NCBI GenBank assembly: GCA_905221605.1 | Contig: CAJNDS010002626.1 | Span: 210,315-274,314 of the forward strand | DNA length: 64,000 nt | Reading direction: 5' to 3' | Source: Symbiodinium natans | Lineage: Eukaryota > Sar > Dinophyceae > Suessiales > Symbiodiniaceae | Shown: positions 55,239 through 64,000 of the stretch, piece by piece | Position numbering within the stretch: the first letter of the stretch is position 1 | Layout: each line of letters starts with the position of its first letter | Notes under the pieces: model-generated | The model's database searches: none | What the model saw: the letters and a program-made list of their open reading frames with translations, nothing else | What the model was told of the DNA's origin: nothing | Program-made: the position numbers and the translations under genes

Positions 55239-56180
55239 ATGCATTCATCTGGGAATGCAGGAGGTGCTCCGGCATTGCGTGATGTCACCATTGTCCACAT
55301 GTGGTCATGCGTGGTTGCTAGGCACCTTGTGTGGTCCATCCTCAGTCAGCCTGGTTCTGAATCACTGCTCTGGTCCGTTAAGGAATGGAGGCTCATCCAG
55401 GGGGAGTGGACAAGGTCCCCCCAGCATCACTTTGGTGCTATGCAGGCACTCTTTCATGTTCACATGCCAGGTCTCCGTTGCTATGATGGCAGCTGGCAAG
55501 CATGCACGGCTTCAGGCGGAAGGGTCCATGTCCAGGGAACCAGGTCCACGTCGCATGGCATAGGAATCACTGTGGTGCCGCATTGCTCTGTCGTTACCAT
55601 TCAACAATGTGTGGAGGCATGGACCTTCTCAGACGAGTTGAGGGCCCTGCGTGATGCGCCTGCTATCCTTGCGATTTACCTTTTATCCGACCAGAAAGCT
55701 GTGGCACCAGCATCCGGTCCGAATCTGTCTGCTCAGAGCCAGAAGGGCTCCAGCTCCGCTCAAGACAGCACGCCTCATCCGCGGTGTAGCAGCTTCCCTC
55801 AAGTTGACTGGTCCTGGCATACCCCGCTCTTGGTCCCCACCTTTGCTGACATGCACTCCTTGGATGTTCACTACACGGCGTACAGCATTGAGGCTGTAGG
55901 TTTACACCTAGGAGGGCAAACGAGTGCTGGCCTGGGCGGTCGCTTTTGCACTGTGGTGCGAAATGATCATCATACCTGGCTGCTGAAAGATGGAGCTCCT
56001 GCGAGATCCTGCAACATGCATTGTGGTCACCAGCGAGGTGCGCGCATGTTCTGGTGCGTCAGAATGAGCTCATCCATGGCTGAGGTGGAAGTCCACGACA
56101 CATCTTCAATGACTGAGAGGGCAAGACATGTGCAGCCACTAGCTTCCAGTGACAGTGGTGACAGATGCCACGACAACTGA
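55239..56180 (+). CDS. Ubiquitin-specific-protease-like C-terminal region
   Basis: A 313-codon plus frame. From residue about 65: FGAMQALFHVHMPGLRCYDG, then a middle part (SVVTIQQCVEAWTFSDELRA, LAIYLLSDQ). It ends with YSIEAVGLHLGGQTSAGLGG, FCTVVRNDHHTWLLKDGAPA and GARMFWCVRM. The order matches the second half of USP/UBP peptidases as found in dinoflagellates, where the histidine box normally reads xSGHYRxxL. Here that position is LGGRFCTVV, so the catalytic His is missing. The Cys box is not seen; related coding may lie in another frame at 55100-55280. It is probably a gene fragment or inactive copy set among copia relics. Confidence 0.55.
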   Translation: MHSSGNAGGAPALRDVTIVHMWSCVVARHLVWSILSQPGSESLLWSVKEWRLIQGEWTRSPQHHFGAMQALFHVHMPGLRCYDGSWQACTASGGRVHVQGTRSTSHGIGITVVPHCSVVTIQQCVEAWTFSDELRALRDAPAILAIYLLSDQKAVAPASGPNLSAQSQKGSSSAQDSTPHPRCSSFPQVDWSWHTPLLVPTFADMHSLDVHYTAYSIEAVGLHLGGQTSAGLGGRFCTVVRNDHHTWLLKDGAPARSCNMHCGHQRGARMFWCVRMSSSMAEVEVHDTSSMTERARHVQPLASSDSGDRCHDN

Positions 56181-56489
56181 TGCATTTGCCCTTTCTGATG
56201 CATGTGTTCTTTCTGTGAAGTGTACATAGACATGACCAGCCCCCTGACTCTAAATGATGAGTCACTCTGCTGTGATCAGCTGAGATGTGATGAGAAGTGC
56301 ACGCTACTACTTACCTACACGCGTGATATGCGCAAACGTGTTTCACAGATGGAGAGGCGAGGTCCCCAGAGGGGGCCGAGTGCCTACTAGATAGGCCGGT
56401 AGATTCTTCTACTGCTTTCCCGTTAGTTTGCTCGCTAGGCAAGGATGACTTTGCTGCGTCTCGAAAGTCGAAAAGTTACAGCAGTATTT

Positions 56490-58165
56490 GCTTGAAAGCA
56501 GATAACGAAGGAACGTGCAGAGCAGTCAAAGAAAAGGTGCAAAAGATCAGAAGCGGTCTTGGCGGTCTTGGTTTGAGCACCGTTTTGGCCGACAGCATCC
56601 CCTATGACCACGAGTCCAATTGGAGCAGCTGAAAGAGCAATTCAGACTGTCAGAAGACAAAATAACACTTTCATGGATGACCTACGAGCACGAACAGAAC
56701 TTTCACTACCTCATAGTCATCCCATGATGAGTTGGTCATTCAGACACGCGTGTTGGCTACTCAATCGATTTTCCAGACCGAGCAGTACAGGAAAGACAGC
56801 CTACGAAGTGATTCACGGTTACCCGTACAGCGGGAAGTTGCTAGCATTTGGCAGCGCCGTGATGGCGAAGAGGCTGAAGCACAACAAGACAGGAGATCGA
56901 CTCTGGAATGCCGGAGTATTTGTCGGTAAAACAGATCAAGACACGTGGTTGATAGCCCAGGTAGATGGCATCCATATCACGAGAAGTGTGCGAGCACTAC
57001 CAGAACAATATGACCCAAGGAGAGTCAGCAACGTGAGTACGCACACCTGGCAGATCAAGCAATCCATGCTTGGTACAAGAGTATTGCCAGAAAGCAAAAG
57101 AGCCAGAGCGAGACCTCAAGTCTTGCCTGCTATTGCTGAAGAGGAGCAACAGCGACTTGAAGATCAAAGAGAAGAAGATGATGGACCTGGTGATGAAGCC
57201 GGTTCCGATGCCACGAGCAGTGAAGAAGAAGAGGAAAAGAAGAGCAGAGCCACCTCCAGAGATGAAGAAGAAGAAAGAGGCCACATGAGTGAAGCGGAGA
57301 TTTTTGAAGATCGACAACAACCAGATCAAGAAGAAACAAAGAAAAGATCCCTTTCAGTCGGAGATGACACTATGCTTTCCGACATGGCGGAAGCTATGAA
57401 AGCAGCGAAAGTTCCAAGAGAAGTTTCAGCAGAAGCATTGAGATCGAGTTCGGTGAACAAATTTTGAAGAAGTTGGTTCCCCAAGCAAGATTCCACGACA
57501 CCGTCCTGAAGTTCCAAGATTTCAGCGTGGAAGTATCAACAGAGAAGTATTTTCCAACATGCCTCATGATGATGAAGTGTTCGAAGAAGAAGAGTTTTGG
57601 ACATTTTCAGAGGATGAAGAAGAACCTGAAGTTGAGCCAGAGAAAAAGAAAGAAGCTACAAAGGTTCCACCATCGTTTTTCGATGAAGAAGCAGGACCAC
57701 CAGAAGTTGATCCTGAATTTCTCCAAGAACTTGATGATGAAGCTACAGAGAAAGAGATTAGAAGACTCACAAAGATGGAAGTCATCGAGCTTGTTGCTAC
57801 AGAAAAGGAAGAAAGCACAAGCAGAATTCCGTTTGCAGATACAGTCAAAGAGAAGTTCAAGTGGTTGACAACGAAGCTGGTAAAAGATTGGCGATGGAAA
57901 GCTCAAGAATGGCACTGGACAACGTTGTTGGCAGAGACGCGTGCGCCTAGTTGCACGCGAACATAAAACAGAAGGAAAAAGAGAGGACGTCTTTAGTCCT
58001 CGACGAACCCAGGAATCACAAAGCTCATACCCATCCTAGCACTGATGAACAGTTGGTCAATCTTGTTGGACGTGAAGGACGCATTCCTTCAGGTACCTTA
58101 AAGAACGAGTTGTTTGTGCAAAGTACCAGAAGAAGGAGCTCATGTAGTCAGAGAAACTTTGGGGG
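56490..58165 (+). pseudogene. Copia-type integrase to RT relic
   Basis: The integrase core end LKADNEGTCRAVKEKV and ADSIPYDHESNW lies at about 56490-56635. It then shifts frame into GAAERAIQTVRRQNNTFMDD, SWSFRHACWLLNRFSRPSST and AGVFVGKTDQDTWLIAQVDG (56604-57467), which is the copia integrase C-terminal part. A long acidic stretch follows (EEEQQRLEDQREEDDGPGDE), then in another frame FFDEEAGPPEVDPEFLQELD and EKEIRRLTKMEVIE (57559-57966). Finally LLDVKDAFLQVP marks the RT start at about 58060. At least three frame changes make it inactive. Confidence 0.75.
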
Positions 58166-58180
58166 GCCAGACGTGCGTTG

Positions 58181-58856
58181 CCAGAAATTCATGGTTGCAG
58201 GCACCCCCAATTCTGGTCCCCAAACTTGCGCCATTTCGTACTTTTGGAGACTGCATTGAGAGAACCAACACACACGACACAGAGACACACGATCAAGGAC
58301 AACCGACGACCGTAAGGACCGACGGACCCACAAAGAAACCTGCCAAATCACCAACCGAGTTGAACTAAAGGAAGGCCAAAATGCCAAAAAAACCCATATG
58401 GACCCAAGAAGGCCGACTGAGGACCAAGACCGATTCAACTCAAATGACAAGAAACAAACCAGCAGGGGACCCAATCGACCAGAAGCTGAGGACCACCACA
58501 ACTCACAACAAGGGAAGAAGGACAGACTGAGCTTAAAGGACTGAATCCAAGCACAACAACTTCGGAATCTGAGATCCGACCAGCAACATCTAAGGAACAT
58601 GGACACAAACATAAAACAGACAACAAATGCAGAGAGAGAACAGACAGGAGAAAAAGCAAAACACGAAAAAACAACCAACAATCAACAGACCCAAGAACTC
58701 CAGGACCCAAGACCAGACACTTGGAAGACCAAGGAAGAGGGGCCAACCAAGATTGACCGACTGAAGAGAGAAAGATCCAAGCGCTCAAGGCAGCCTCTTC
58801 ACTCCATCAGCAGCTGAATAGGACAGGCAAGACTCAGAGTAAGGAGAAAAATCAGC
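58181..58856 (+). repeat. Direct repeat, long copy (pair with 60279-60635)
   Basis: From CCAGAAATTCATGGTTGCAG to AGGAGAAAAATCAGCACCAA. The 60279-60635 copy carries the same sequence but lacks about 160 bases (58204-58363) and about 155 bases (58438-58592), each loss joined at a 2-3 base match. No coding is seen in either. Confidence 0.8.
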
Positions 58857-59352
58857 ACCAAGACCACCGAAAAAGACACAGAACAACAGGACCGATCCAG
58901 CGACTCTAGAGACTCAGGGACTTCAAAAAAAAATTTTGAATCAAAAGAGAGTCTCAAAGACCACTTTAATAATCTGACTTTTAAACCAAGGGGCGTCTCA
59001 ACACCAAAGGGTGTCTTGCCCATTTTAAGTCCAGATCGAGCCCGAAGGTGTCTCAACACTGCTTGGGCAAAAAACAAAAAAAACCCAAAAACGGGTGTCT
59101 GAAGACCACTTTGACAGACTTTGAACCATGGAGTGTGTCGGATTTGCAGAGAGATCCCAAGAAATTTCTGCAGAGATGTTTTTTCAGCTTGCCAGAAAGT
59201 TGCAATAGTTGGTCTGAAAAAAGGAACCTTGAATTATAAAAAAAGTGAGTCGAAAAAAAACAGCACAAGCAAAACCTGACAATTAACAAAAGTGAGATGA
59301 TCGAAATGTCAAACCATCAAAAAACAAGCTCTGACAACAAAACACATGTCAG

Positions 59353-59745
59353 ATGTTCTCCGGTGTTTCGCTCGCTTCGCTCGCACTTATTCACATTGTG
59401 GAAAGACACTTTGCCTTTTCAAAACGGTTCGGTTTGGGCGTCGCGCGCAACATGGACGTCTCAGCAGTACAGTTGGACTCGTCTCGTCCTGCAGTTGATT
59501 TCTGTCCAAACGGCACTGTCAGAGGCTTTCAGCAATTTCAAATCGCGGACTTGGGAGGTCAAGAGGAGCTTTTCACGGAGAAGACGCGCTTCCTGACCAT
59601 GTTCAAAGCACTTCTAAACGATGGAGCGTTGGAAGATTTGCCGGATTCCTTGGCCATTGTTTCAAGCTGCTTTTTTCATCATCTTCAAAGATATTTGAAA
59701 GCCACTGGAACGCACCTCTTTTTGCTTTTCAGCAACCGAATCTGA
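59353..59745 (+). CDS. Hypothetical ORF, 130 aa
   Basis: A plus frame with coding-like character: HFAFSKRFGLGVARNMDVSA, VDFCPNGTVRGFQQFQIADL, GALEDLPDSLAIVSSCFFHH. No motif is recognised. It lies between the two direct-repeat copies, so it could be cargo of an unknown element or an old exon. Confidence 0.3.
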   Translation: MFSGVSLASLALIHIVERHFAFSKRFGLGVARNMDVSAVQLDSSRPAVDFCPNGTVRGFQQFQIADLGGQEELFTEKTRFLTMFKALLNDGALEDLPDSLAIVSSCFFHHLQRYLKATGTHLFLLFSNRI

Positions 59746-60278
59746 GCATCGAGGTCGTGCCAGGAAAGAGGGCCTGGGAGTCCTCGTTTAGGGGGTCCGT
59801 TTGGCCCGCAGAATTACTACACCCCTCCAGCCCCCCACAATTGCAGCCGCAACCAGCAGCAACAAGAACAACAATTCACGGGCTGCGAACACACAGACCA
59901 CCTCCACAAGAGATTCTACTTCAGCTCAACACGACAGCTGTCGTTGCAGGCGTGCTGTCTGTGGACAAAAATGGAGCAGCAATTCCCTTCAATTGGGGCC
60001 CGAAAACAGGGCCCAAAAAGCTTCCAAAATTGGACCTACTTGTTGGCAGAAAGAGAGGAGGTCTTTTCATTGTTTTACATGCTTGGGTCCCAAATTATGA
60101 CTCCAAAATGAGCCCAAAATTGGACTCCAAAAATGGGTTCAAAACTGCTTCTGCAACCACAACTGCAAATTCCATGGCGCTAAAAAGCTAACTTGAGATC
60201 TGCAAAATTTTTTCGCCGGACCATTGCAATTCTTGTTCTTCTGTCCTGCAAATTGTGTGTGCTTTTGTGGTTAAAAAC

Positions 60279-60635
60279 CCAGAAATTCATGGTTGCAGGC
60301 ACTAAAGGAAGGCCAAAATGCCAAAAAAAACCCATATGGACCCAAGAAGGCCGACTGAGGACCAAGACCGATCTAAGGAACATGGACAGAAACATAAAAC
60401 AGACAACAAATGTAGAGAGAACAGACAGGAGAAAAGCAAACACGAAAAAACAACCAACAATCAACAGACCCCAAGAATTTTAGAACCCAAGACTTGGAAG
60501 ACCAGGAAGAGGGGCCAACCAAGATTGACGGACTGAAGAGAGAAAGATCCAAGCGCTCAAGGCAGCCTCTTACTCCATCAGCAGCTGAATAGGACAGGCA
60601 AGACTCAGATAAGGAGAAAAATCAGCACCAAGGTA
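60279..60635 (+). repeat. Direct repeat, short copy (pair with 58181-58856)
   Basis: Shortened version of the 58181-58856 unit. After it comes new sequence (GGTATGAAATCTGTGCATTG) leading into the probable 5' LTR of the next copia element. Confidence 0.8.
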
Positions 60636-61096
60636 TGAAATCTGTGCATTGGAGCGGAGTTACAGTATGATGGCAATGGAGCGGGATGACTTCTGCTTTA
60701 CTTGCATTTCTTTCTTGGCTTCATTGCATATTTGGGACATGGACACTTTTTCTTCACTGCAGAGATGTGCTTGGTGGGTTTACCACGACACAGAGCAGTT
60801 TTTCTGAGAGAGTGAGGGCGCTGAGATGCTTGGGAGATGTTTTCACCTGTAATTTGAGTCGTTTTGTGAAGAGGACATGCGTAGAAGCGTTGCAGCCCTT
60901 ATAGCGAGAGGTGTTTTTGACGCCAGTTTCGTTTTGCTTTTTGGCTCAAGGCTCAAGAGCGTGTGCAAAGAACAAAGAAGCTCGAGGCAAGAAGCTTGAA
61001 GCTTTAGGCACCTCGGTTGTGTGGCTTTGCGTGAAGCAAAAGTGACAGTCAAGCTTAATCCTGCGTCCAGGTTCATAGTTGTGAGTTTTTTCTACA

Positions 61097-61108
61097 TGGT
61101 AGCGGAGC
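61097..61108 (+). promoter_or_regulatory. Primer binding site (initiator Met tRNA type) of copia element
   Basis: TGGTAGCGGAGC is complementary, with one mismatch, to the usual 3' end of initiator tRNA-Met (GCTCTGCTACCA). It follows directly on TACA, a fitting 3' end of a 5' LTR (CA at 61095-61096), and precedes gag. The 5' end of the LTR cannot be set without its 3' partner. Confidence 0.6.
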
Positions 61109-61137
61109 TTGGCTCCCTGTCTCCGCCTTGGCCAGCA

Positions 61138-61790
61138 TGCAACCAAGCCCTTTGGAGTCTTCGCCGGGAGCGTTAGAAAGAGGGGATGTTCATGATGCTC
61201 GGCAGGGGAGTGCGGGAGTGAGTGCTGGACAGATGGATGCTTGGGCTGACTACCTAAGAAACAGAGGAAGGAATGTGCATCAGGTGCCTGTGAGTGACAT
61301 TTCGTCTGCAACAGGTGCCACAGAATGCTTGGTCGGAGGTTCCATGCCCCCGAATGCCCTTACATGTACCGCAAGTGCAGGGGCAGAATGTGGTAGACGC
61401 GACAGTGCGTCAGTTGCAGGAAGTCATCGGAAGGTTGACTCCTCTTCAGGCCCAAGGCTGTGCAGACGGCACTCGGGAAGCAAATGAATAGGCAGGTGCG
61501 TGGAGTGCCTGAGTCTTTTGGTCAGACGCCTGACCATGGAGCAAATACGTTTATCCCAAGTGCGCCAAGTGGTTTGCCCCTTCCTGCCCAGAATGTGCCA
61601 CAAGGGGCTTGTAGAGCGCTTTTCACGCCCTATGAAAATAGGGACGTGTTCTCCCGAGCGGACAAGTGGCAGGGCAACCCCCCGTGCCAGAAGTAAGCAA
61701 GTGGATCTCGAGAGAGCTTGAGATTGGAGGTTTTGCAGACTACGTAGTGAGCTTGCAGGCTTGGGCAGCTATGGGACTTGGAGTACTCTG
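61138..61790 (+). pseudogene. Copia gag N-terminal region, frame-broken
   Basis: From ATG MQPSPLESSPGALERGDVHD coding runs through five successive reading frames. Recognisable pieces are MDAWADYLRNRGRNVHQVP, then GQNVVDATVRQLQEVIGRLT, then LGKQMNRQVRGVPESFGQTP, then VPEVSKWISRELEIGGFADY, then LEYSEEIGM. The breaks fall near 61300, 61450, 61690 and 61775. The pieces are in the expected gag order, so this is one decayed or mis-sequenced gag start rather than separate genes. Confidence 0.6.
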
Positions 61791-61801
61791 AGGAGATTGG
61801 C

Positions 61802-64000
61802 ATGTCAGTGAGATGGCCTGAAGTCATCCTACAGCACACGTTGAATGGTGATCAGAAGATTCGTTCTGTACGCCTGTTGGGAATTCTCAAAGCGGCTTTC
61901 TTGGAGCATCCACGAGTCAGTTTGATGATACAAGCGTTCTGTGAAGGCCTGTCACTTGATGGTGTTGAAGTGAGCATTCGCATGATGTCGAACACAAGTT
62001 GTGGCTTTGAACTGTTGAGGCAACTAGCTCAACAGTTCTCTCTTCGGTCTCGTGCAGAGGCGCTGTCAATGAGGTCTGAGTTGTTGAACCGTATTTTTGC
62101 CATGCGAAGTGCAGAATCTACGCCTGCGACGCGTGTCGGGGATATCATCAGGAAAGTGGACCTTGAAGTTGCACGGTACACAAAACTGCTAGGAACCCTC
62201 CCATCCCACCTGGATCGGCATGGTCTCGCGATAGGGGATGGGGACATGATGGTCATTTTGCTCAGAAGCCTGCCTGAAGAGGCGAAACAGTATGTGCTTC
62301 ACCATAGTACTGGTGAATCGTACGGCGCGTGTAGGTTGGCAGCTTTGAAGTTTGAGAGGCAGCAGAGGCTGTTTCTAGACTTGAACCTAAGTGGTAAAGC
62401 GAAACCTGTGCATGAGTTGTATGCTGCAAGTTCTGTTGCGGGTTCTCCTGATGTGTTTTCCATGGCATGCACGGACCAAGATGGAGATTTCGTCACGCCT
62501 TGGTATGATGTTAGCGCTATAAACAACAAAGAAAGGTGTAGCAGGTGTGGAAGGAAAGGACACACGCATGAGGATTGCACAACTGATTTGGGAAAAGTCA
62601 AGTGTTTTGCATGTGGAGAGCACGGACACATTAGTGCGAGATGCCCAAAATCCTCAAGAAAAGGTTCCCCGAAAGGTTCTTCCTCAAAAGGTTCCCAGAA
62701 AGGTTCCTCTTCAAAAGGACCGAAAGGCGAAAAGGGAATGAAAGGCCTTGAGAGCAAAGGAAAGACCACATCGAAAGGAAAAGGCAAAGGAAAGAAGGGC
62801 AAAAAGGGGAAAATGTTTGAAGTTGCTGTCGAGGGCCAACAGGAGTTTTCGCCAGGGTTCGAGGAATGGGGAGGAGAAGACTGGTGGGGAGCTGAAGAAT
62901 GGGGGGAGACCTGGGAACAAGGATGGGGTCTCGAAGAATGGACCAAAACAGGGGCAGAGCGGGAGGTAGAGAATCTTCAGCTGAGCGCCTTGTTGTTGAG
63001 TGAGAACAGTCATGTTTCTGAGGGTGAGTGCTGCGCTGGTAGGCATGTGGAACCCTTGTTTGTGCATGGCTTACATGACATGGAACATGCAGAGTGGTGG
63101 TTGTTGGATAGTGGTGCGAGCGTTACTGTTTTGAGCGAGCAGCATGCAGAGTATTTTGGTGTGAGCATGGAGCAAACCAACGACACTTTTACTGAACAGC
63201 AGTTTTCATCAGCGAATGGTACGCCAGTTGTCATGCACAGAGCTTGCAAGCTTGACGTGTTGATAGAACTTGAAGATTCTTCCGGCGAGTGTCGCTACAC
63301 GAAGGCCGCCATGTCAGTGCTAGTGGGAAGCACGAAGCACAACATCTTGTCTACCACGTCACTGTGTTGCAAGGGCTGGCACTTTCAGCAGGGTCCTGAG
63401 GGGATCCACCTGTGGACGGAATCAGGCCAGAGTGCTACTGATCTGACCTTGTTTGCGAATGTGCCTTGGTTACGTCTGAAGCCTGTGCAGGGATCTAAAG
63501 TTCTGTGTGAAGTGAAGGGTGACGGAAGTTCTCCAGGAGGCAGCATCTCTGTCATTGCTCCCCTAACGTCCAAAGCTACAGAAGGAGAACTGGCTAAGCA
63601 TCGGATGCAAGGCCACGTACCGTATCATCCCTCATGTCGGCACTGCCAGGTGTCTCGTTCGGTATACCAGCACAGAAGACGGAAGCAAGGTCGGTTGGAA
63701 GCAGAGGTCTTTGCAGATTTCTTTTTCATGTCAGCCACTGGTGAGAACGTGAGAGCTGTGAGAGTTGAGAACATACGCGTGCTTGTCCTGTCGGAGCGCA
63801 TGACTTCCATGATTGGCGCGATTGTGGCGGGGCCTAATGTAGTTCAGACCAGAACAGAAATAGTGAGATGGCTGAGAGAGTTTGGGCTCGAATCCGGGAG
63901 CACGTCGATTGTTCTTGTGACAGATGCTGAAGAGTCTGTTTCGGATCTAGTGGCTGGAGCATCAGGCGAATTTGTGTTCCAAGTTCGAAAGGCCGCGCCG
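61802..64000 (+). CDS. Copia (Ty1-type) polyprotein: gag, protease, integrase start (runs off window)
   Basis: An open frame of 733 codons with no stop, the start chosen at the first ATG after the gag breaks. Residues 1-200 are helical gag (LRSLPEEAKQYVLHHSTGES). Two CCHC knuckles follow at about 246-259 (CSRCGRKGHTHEDC) and 268-281 (CFACGEHGHISARC), then a Lys/Gly/Ser-rich tail. The aspartic protease has LLDSGAS with Asp about 436. The integrase zinc site (H600, H604, CRHC at about 612-615) follows, then the core start (EVFADFFFM). The RT lies beyond the window. The order gag-PR-IN before RT is the copia order. Upstream gag is frame-broken, so the element may be recently dead or the breaks may be assembly errors. 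Confidence 0.85.
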   Translation, partial: MSVRWPEVILQHTLNGDQKIRSVRLLGILKAAFLEHPRVSLMIQAFCEGLSLDGVEVSIRMMSNTSCGFELLRQLAQQFSLRSRAEALSMRSELLNRIFAMRSAESTPATRVGDIIRKVDLEVARYTKLLGTLPSHLDRHGLAIGDGDMMVILLRSLPEEAKQYVLHHSTGESYGACRLAALKFERQQRLFLDLNLSGKAKPVHELYAASSVAGSPDVFSMACTDQDGDFVTPWYDVSAINNKERCSRCGRKGHTHEDCTTDLGKVKCFACGEHGHISARCPKSSRKGSPKGSSSKGSQKGSSSKGPKGEKGMKGLESKGKTTSKGKGKGKKGKKGKMFEVAVEGQQEFSPGFEEWGGEDWWGAEEWGETWEQGWGLEEWTKTGAEREVENLQLSALLLSENSHVSEGECCAGRHVEPLFVHGLHDMEHAEWWLLDSGASVTVLSEQHAEYFGVSMEQTNDTFTEQQFSSANGTPVVMHRACKLDVLIELEDSSGECRYTKAAMSVLVGSTKHNILSTTSLCCKGWHFQQGPEGIHLWTESGQSATDLTLFANVPWLRLKPVQGSKVLCEVKGDGSSPGGSISVIAPLTSKATEGELAKHRMQGHVPYHPSCRHCQVSRSVYQHRRRKQGRLEAEVFADFFFMSATGENVRAVRVENIRVLVLSERMTSMIGAIVAGPNVVQTRTEIVRWLREFGLESGSTSIVLVTDAEESVSDLVAGASGEFVFQVRKAAP

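Overview
This window looks like nuclear DNA of a dinoflagellate, most likely a Symbiodiniaceae-type alga. Supporting signs, all read from the sequence, are telomere-type TTTAGGG arrays inside the contig, sparse genes separated by long degenerate telomere-like DNA, and introns with GC or GT donors and AG|G acceptors. Many decayed retroelements of the kinds common in dinoflagellates (copia, LINE and an RT family with LPMGFTWALYFAQ) are also present, as are algal multi-domain proteins. No tRNA, rRNA or CRISPR array was recognised. No genus is claimed.

Layout. 1-2.8 kb: a retroelement on the minus strand, with a small membrane ORF, ORF1 (494 aa) and a reverse transcriptase ORF2 that overlaps ORF1 by 11 bases and leaves the window. 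2.8-18 kb: gene-poor DNA full of TTTAGGG and TTTTAGGG blocks, two families of short palindromic (MITE-like) elements, microsatellites and small relics. 18-27.4 kb: minus-strand host genes (glutathione S-transferase-like, ankyrin protein, multi-pass membrane protein with a coiled coil). 28-32.8 kb: GC-rich relics of one LINE family in both orientations, split by a 41-bp palindromic satellite. 35-41 kb: minus-strand host genes, including a secreted protein and a kinase-like/EF-hand/thioredoxin fusion. 43.4-53 kb: a minus-strand cluster, possibly one large gene, with ADP-ribosyltransferase-like, ankyrin, WWE, DUF2135-like and TIR-like domains, and upstream a 966-aa helical repeat protein with a fresh 417-bp internal duplication. 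54-64 kb: copia relics on both strands, a ubiquitin-protease-like fragment and a copia element whose gag is frame-broken but whose protease/integrase frame is open to the window end.

All recognised host genes between 18 and 53 kb are on the minus strand, as expected for dinoflagellate unidirectional gene blocks. The most interesting candidate is the 43.4-47.0 kb gene. It joins two domains of NAD-consuming families (an ART fold and a TIR-like fold that keeps the WCxxE glutamate) with a WWE module that in other proteins binds ADP-ribose products. Three of its exons join in phase 0 at GT-AG boundaries. Functions given here come from motif reading only.
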